Source: Betaproteobacteria bacterium (lineage in GTDB: Bacteria; Pseudomonadota; Gammaproteobacteria; Burkholderiales; Burkholderiaceae_C). From it: DNA of 9,449 nt. The notes below the pieces were generated by a model. The model was not told the origin of the DNA and made no database searches. It saw only the letters and a list, made by a program, of their open reading frames with translations. The DNA lies in contig RFSP01000055.1 in assembly GCA_009923895.1 (NCBI GenBank), positions 1-9,449 on the forward strand. The letters are read 5' to 3'. Within the stretch, counting starts at the first letter, position 1. Each line of letters starts with the position of its first letter. Of this stretch, positions 7,267 to 9,449 are shown piece by piece. Position numbers and translations under genes: made by a program.

Positions 7267-8688
7267 TCAGCGAACCATGAACGGCATTTCGTTCGGTTCG
7301 CTCACCCGTCGTTGAGCCCGAGCCGTTGGGGGTGAGGTGGCCGACAGCGGGCAAGCGCCCTGGTCGATGTGGCGCAGCGCCGAAGTCAACAAAGGCTCGC
7401 TGGACTGTCCCAAAGCCTGCTTCCAGTCTTCGGCCACGGAACATTGGGCGGGGAGCCCGTCAAAGTAGCGCCCTTGCCCCAGCGCATTGACGCTCTCAAA
7501 GTTCACCACGCTGAAGGTGTTTCCACATCGGTTGACCGGCTGAAACCCAAAAGGCTTGCCACAACTGGTCTCTCCCAAGCCAATCACCTGCACACCCACG
7601 CCTTGCAACCCGTTGATGACCAGCTCGCTTGCCGAACAAGTGCGCCGGCCCATGAGCACGTACACCCGCTGCAATCCCAGGGCCGAGCTCGGCGCCGGGC
7701 TGCTCAACCGCACGGTGCTGTTGTTGGCCGATTGCGTGTCGTTATAGCGCAATGACGCAAAGACCTTGCCAGACCCCGGAGCGCCGGCCACATAGCTGGC
7801 GATGGTGTTGGCCACCGACACATAGCCGCCTCCGTTGTAACGCAGGTCCAGCACCAACTCGCTCACACCTTGAGACTTGAAATCCAACATGGCCGCGTCC
7901 AAGGGCGTGAGCAGTTGGTTGATCATGTCCTTCAAAACCAAATACCCCACCTTTTTGCCCTGCGACGTGGTCACCACGCGCGCCAAGGGCACCGGTGTGA
8001 GGTCAAACACCTGTGAGACGAGGTTCACCGTGCGGTCAACGGCGCCGTTGCGCAAGACCAAGGTCAAAGACTGTCCGGAAGCGGTGGCGGACAAGGCCGA
8101 AAAGTCATTGCTCGCGATCAACTCCGATGACGGCCGTCCGTTGATCGACAGCACCTGGTCGCCTCGGGCCACGCCAGCCGTCGCTGCGGGTGACTTGGGT
8201 TCCACGTAACGCACATAGAGCGGTGCATTGGGCTGCCCGGTCACTTCCAGACCGGCCACCGACACGCCCCATCCCAGGCTCTGACCATCGGTGAAGAACT
8301 GGCTGTAGGAGACCGTGGGCTGATAATTGCTCCACTTGTCGGCTGGCCAGGTCGTGGACGAGGTTGACAGCGGGTCCAAGGCCGGAGCTGGATCCCCGCC
8401 GGTGTACAAAAGGGCGGCAAAATAATCGCTCAAACTTGCGTAGCGGGCCGGGTCCGGCCGAGGCGCAAGGCGGTTCCAAAAGTACGACTGGGCGAAGTAG
8501 TCTCGCAACCAGACATTTTGTTCAGAAGTCGAGCAGCCGGAGGATCCACCAGAGGAATTACCGCCCGCGGAACTGCCTGAGCCACCACAACCGGCAAGCA
8601 CAGCAGCCACGATCGCCAGAAACAGCGCCCACCGCGCGGCATCCCCCCATCGACCCCACGACGGCAATTGACGAGGCAAGACGGGCAT
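7267..8688 (-). CDS. S41-family (C-terminal processing type) peptidase, predicted lipoprotein with PDZ domain
   Basis: A 473-residue protein predicted to be anchored to the envelope by lipid. After a basic start, a hydrophobic stretch (20-33) ends in the lipobox LAGC, with C34 as the modified cysteine, followed by a Gly/Ser linker (35-51). A PDZ-like domain lies at about 138-215 (APLYVRYVEPKSPAATAGV, then GDQVLSINGRP). The S41 core follows: DLRYNGGGYV (281-290), the Ser motif TCSASE (350-355, S352 the likely nucleophile) and GETSCGK (372-378, K378 the likely general base), the Ser/Lys dyad of Tsp/CtpA proteases. Seven cysteines occur, including C351 beside the serine and C376 close to the lysine. 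The C-terminal tail is polar and probably disordered. Substrate is unknown. It is divergent from valS by 33 bases and upstream of uvrD. Family is confident; cellular role is not. Confidence 0.9.
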   Translation of the reverse strand: MPVLPRQLPSWGRWGDAARWALFLAIVAAVLAGCGGSGSSAGGNSSGGSSGCSTSEQNVWLRDYFAQSYFWNRLAPRPDPARYASLSDYFAALLYTGGDPAPALDPLSTSSTTWPADKWSNYQPTVSYSQFFTDGQSLGWGVSVAGLEVTGQPNAPLYVRYVEPKSPAATAGVARGDQVLSINGRPSSELIASNDFSALSATASGQSLTLVLRNGAVDRTVNLVSQVFDLTPVPLARVVTTSQGKKVGYLVLKDMINQLLTPLDAAMLDFKSQGVSELVLDLRYNGGGYVSVANTIASYVAGAPGSGKVFASLRYNDTQSANNSTVRLSSPAPSSALGLQRVYVLMGRRTCSASELVINGLQGVGVQVIGLGETSCGKPFGFQPVNRCGNTFSVVNFESVNALGQGRYFDGLPAQCSVAEDWKQALGQSSEPLLTSALRHIDQGACPLSATSPPTARAQRRVSEPNEMPFMVR

Positions 8689-8694
8689 CCCTCA

Positions 8695-8700
8695 AAGGTA
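8695..8700 (-). promoter_or_regulatory. weak candidate -10 box for the S41 peptidase gene
   Basis: On the minus strand TACCTT ends 6 bases before the ATG at 8688, matching TATAAT at three positions (first, second and sixth). The spacer contains GAGGG directly against the ATG, which is too close for a normal Shine-Dalgarno interaction. There is no evident -35 box. The box shares a 33-base gap with the valS promoter candidate. Confidence 0.3.
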
Positions 8701-8708
8701 CCACGACC

Positions 8709-8714
8709 TACAAT
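8709..8714 (+). promoter_or_regulatory. candidate -10 box for valS, possibly leaderless
   Basis: TACAAT, five of six matches to the -10 consensus, is followed by 7 bases (TCCCACC) and the valS ATG at 8722. The sequence before the ATG is pyrimidine-rich, with no Shine-Dalgarno match. No -35 box is seen at 15-19 bases. The gap is too short for a T-box or other long aminoacyl-tRNA-synthetase leader, unless transcription starts inside the divergent gene. Confidence 0.5.
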
Positions 8715-8721
8715 TCCCACC

Positions 8722-9449
8722 ATGAGCGAACTTGCCAAATCTTTCGAACCCGCCGCCATTGAGGCCCATTGGGCACCCCGTTGGGAACAGGCAGGCGCGT
8801 GCGCGCCGACGCTGGACCCGGCCAAGCCCTCTTTCAGCATCCAATTGCCGCCCCCCAATGTCACGGGGGTGCTGCACATGGGTCATGCGTTCAACCAAAC
8901 GATCATGGACGCCCTCACCCGCTACCACCGCATGAAGGGCGCCAACACCTTGTGGGTCCCTGGGACCGACCATGCCGGCATTGCCACGCAAATTGTGGTG
9001 GAGCGCCAATTGGAGCAACAGGGCCAAAGCCGGCACGATCTGGGCCGCGAAGCCTTTGTGAAAAAGGTGTGGGCGTGGAAGGAACATTCGGGCTCCACCA
9101 TCACCCAGCAAATGCGCCGCATCGGCGCCAGCGTGGACTGGGCGCACGAGTACTTCACCATGGACGAGAAGCTGTCTCGTGTGGTGACTGACACCTTCGT
9201 CAAACTCTACGACCAAGGCTTGATTTACCGCGGCAAGCGCCTGGTCAGTTGGGACCCGGTGCTCAAGTCCGCCGTGTCCGACCTGGAAGTCGAGAGCGAG
9301 GAAGAAGACGGCTCGCTCTGGCACATCCGCTACCCCCTGTCCGACGGAAGCGGCTCGCTGGTGGTGGCCACTACGCGTCCTGAAACCATGCTGGGCGACA
9401 CCGCCGTCATGGTCCACCCCGAGGACGAACGCTATGCCGCGTTGGTGGG
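8722..9449 (+). CDS. valS: valyl-tRNA synthetase, N-terminal part (runs off the window)
   Basis: The open frame continues past the window edge, showing 242 residues, about a quarter of a usual ValS of around 900-950. The enzyme charges tRNA-Val with valine using ATP and edits mischarged threonine. The class I signature is clear: PPPNVTG (43-49) leads into HMGH (52-55), the HIGH-type ATP-binding motif, followed by WVPGTDHAGIATQ (78-90), characteristic of ValS. The editing domain begins near the end with TTRPETMLGDTAV (217-229), holding the threonine-rich strand of the editing pocket. The KMSKS loop lies beyond the window. The ATG at 8722 gives the expected short N-terminal lead before the conserved region. 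It is divergent from the S41 peptidase gene. No frameshift or stop is seen. Confidence 0.97.
   Translation, partial: MSELAKSFEPAAIEAHWAPRWEQAGACAPTLDPAKPSFSIQLPPPNVTGVLHMGHAFNQTIMDALTRYHRMKGANTLWVPGTDHAGIATQIVVERQLEQQGQSRHDLGREAFVKKVWAWKEHSGSTITQQMRRIGASVDWAHEYFTMDEKLSRVVTDTFVKLYDQGLIYRGKRLVSWDPVLKSAVSDLEVESEEEDGSLWHIRYPLSDGSGSLVVATTRPETMLGDTAVMVHPEDERYAALV

Noticed and set aside
5763..7280. 505-codon open frame on the plus strand, opposite uvrD
   Set aside because: It is antisense to a helicase with every motif intact. Its product is rich in His, Gln and Arg and shows no domain, as expected for the reverse strand of GC-rich coding sequence.
8668..8673. TTGACG, a good -35-like hexamer upstream of valS
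   Set aside because: It is 35 bases from the TACAAT box, far beyond the usual 15-19, and no -10 box lies at the proper distance from it.
8692..9417. 241-codon minus-strand frame opposite valS
   Set aside because: valS is unmistakable on the plus strand over the same bases, and the antisense product shows no motif.
1..9449. A novel defence, mobile or biosynthetic system
   Set aside because: Every gene belongs to a housekeeping or conserved core family. There are no repeats, integrase, transposase, toxin-antitoxin pair or tRNA, and composition looks even across the window.

Overview
The window reads as ordinary core chromosome of a betaproteobacterium, most likely order Burkholderiales and probably the Comamonadaceae side of it. 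This rests on GC-rich coding sequence, a type II (aminoglycoside-phosphotransferase fold) homoserine kinase, a BPSS1780-type membrane protein typical of that order, and the closeness of all protein motifs to proteobacterial homologues. The assignment is from recognition, not from a search. I see no mobile element, RNA gene, CRISPR array, repeat family or sign of recent transfer, and no gene-free stretch longer than about 50 bases.

Layout, left to right. (1) polA (minus strand, 24-2759) encodes a full three-domain DNA polymerase I. (2) Across a 46-base divergent gap lies a rightward cluster: a small exported DUF2782-like protein (2806-3123), homoserine kinase thrB (3138-4106, GTG start) and a BPSS1780-family membrane protein (4116-4919). 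(3) Nine bases further, pointing back at it, is uvrD (minus, 4929-7253), a superfamily 1A helicase with the C-terminal RNA-polymerase-binding type domain. (4) Thirteen bases upstream of uvrD and on the same strand is a predicted lipoprotein of peptidase family S41 with a PDZ domain (7267-8688). (5) Across a 33-base divergent gap the start of valS (plus, 8722 to the window end) encodes the first 242 residues of valyl-tRNA synthetase.

Functionally these are housekeeping genes: replication and repair (PolA and UvrD both act in the late steps of nucleotide excision repair), threonine biosynthesis (ThrB), translation (ValS) and envelope proteolysis (S41 lipoprotein), with two conserved proteins of unknown role.

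The most interesting signal is regulatory. Directly before the start codons of five genes there is a TANNNT hexamer resembling a sigma-70 -10 box, ending 6 or 7 bases before the ATG (TAGAAT, TAGAGT, TAGAAT, TACCTT, TACAAT). polA has a weaker version (CACAAT, 8 bases). Most of these starts lack a recognisable Shine-Dalgarno sequence, whereas thrB, which is internal to an operon, has a purine-rich site and no -10 box. This geometry would put transcription start at or next to the ATG, so several genes here may be transcribed as leaderless mRNAs. No convincing -35 boxes accompany them, so this remains an inference.
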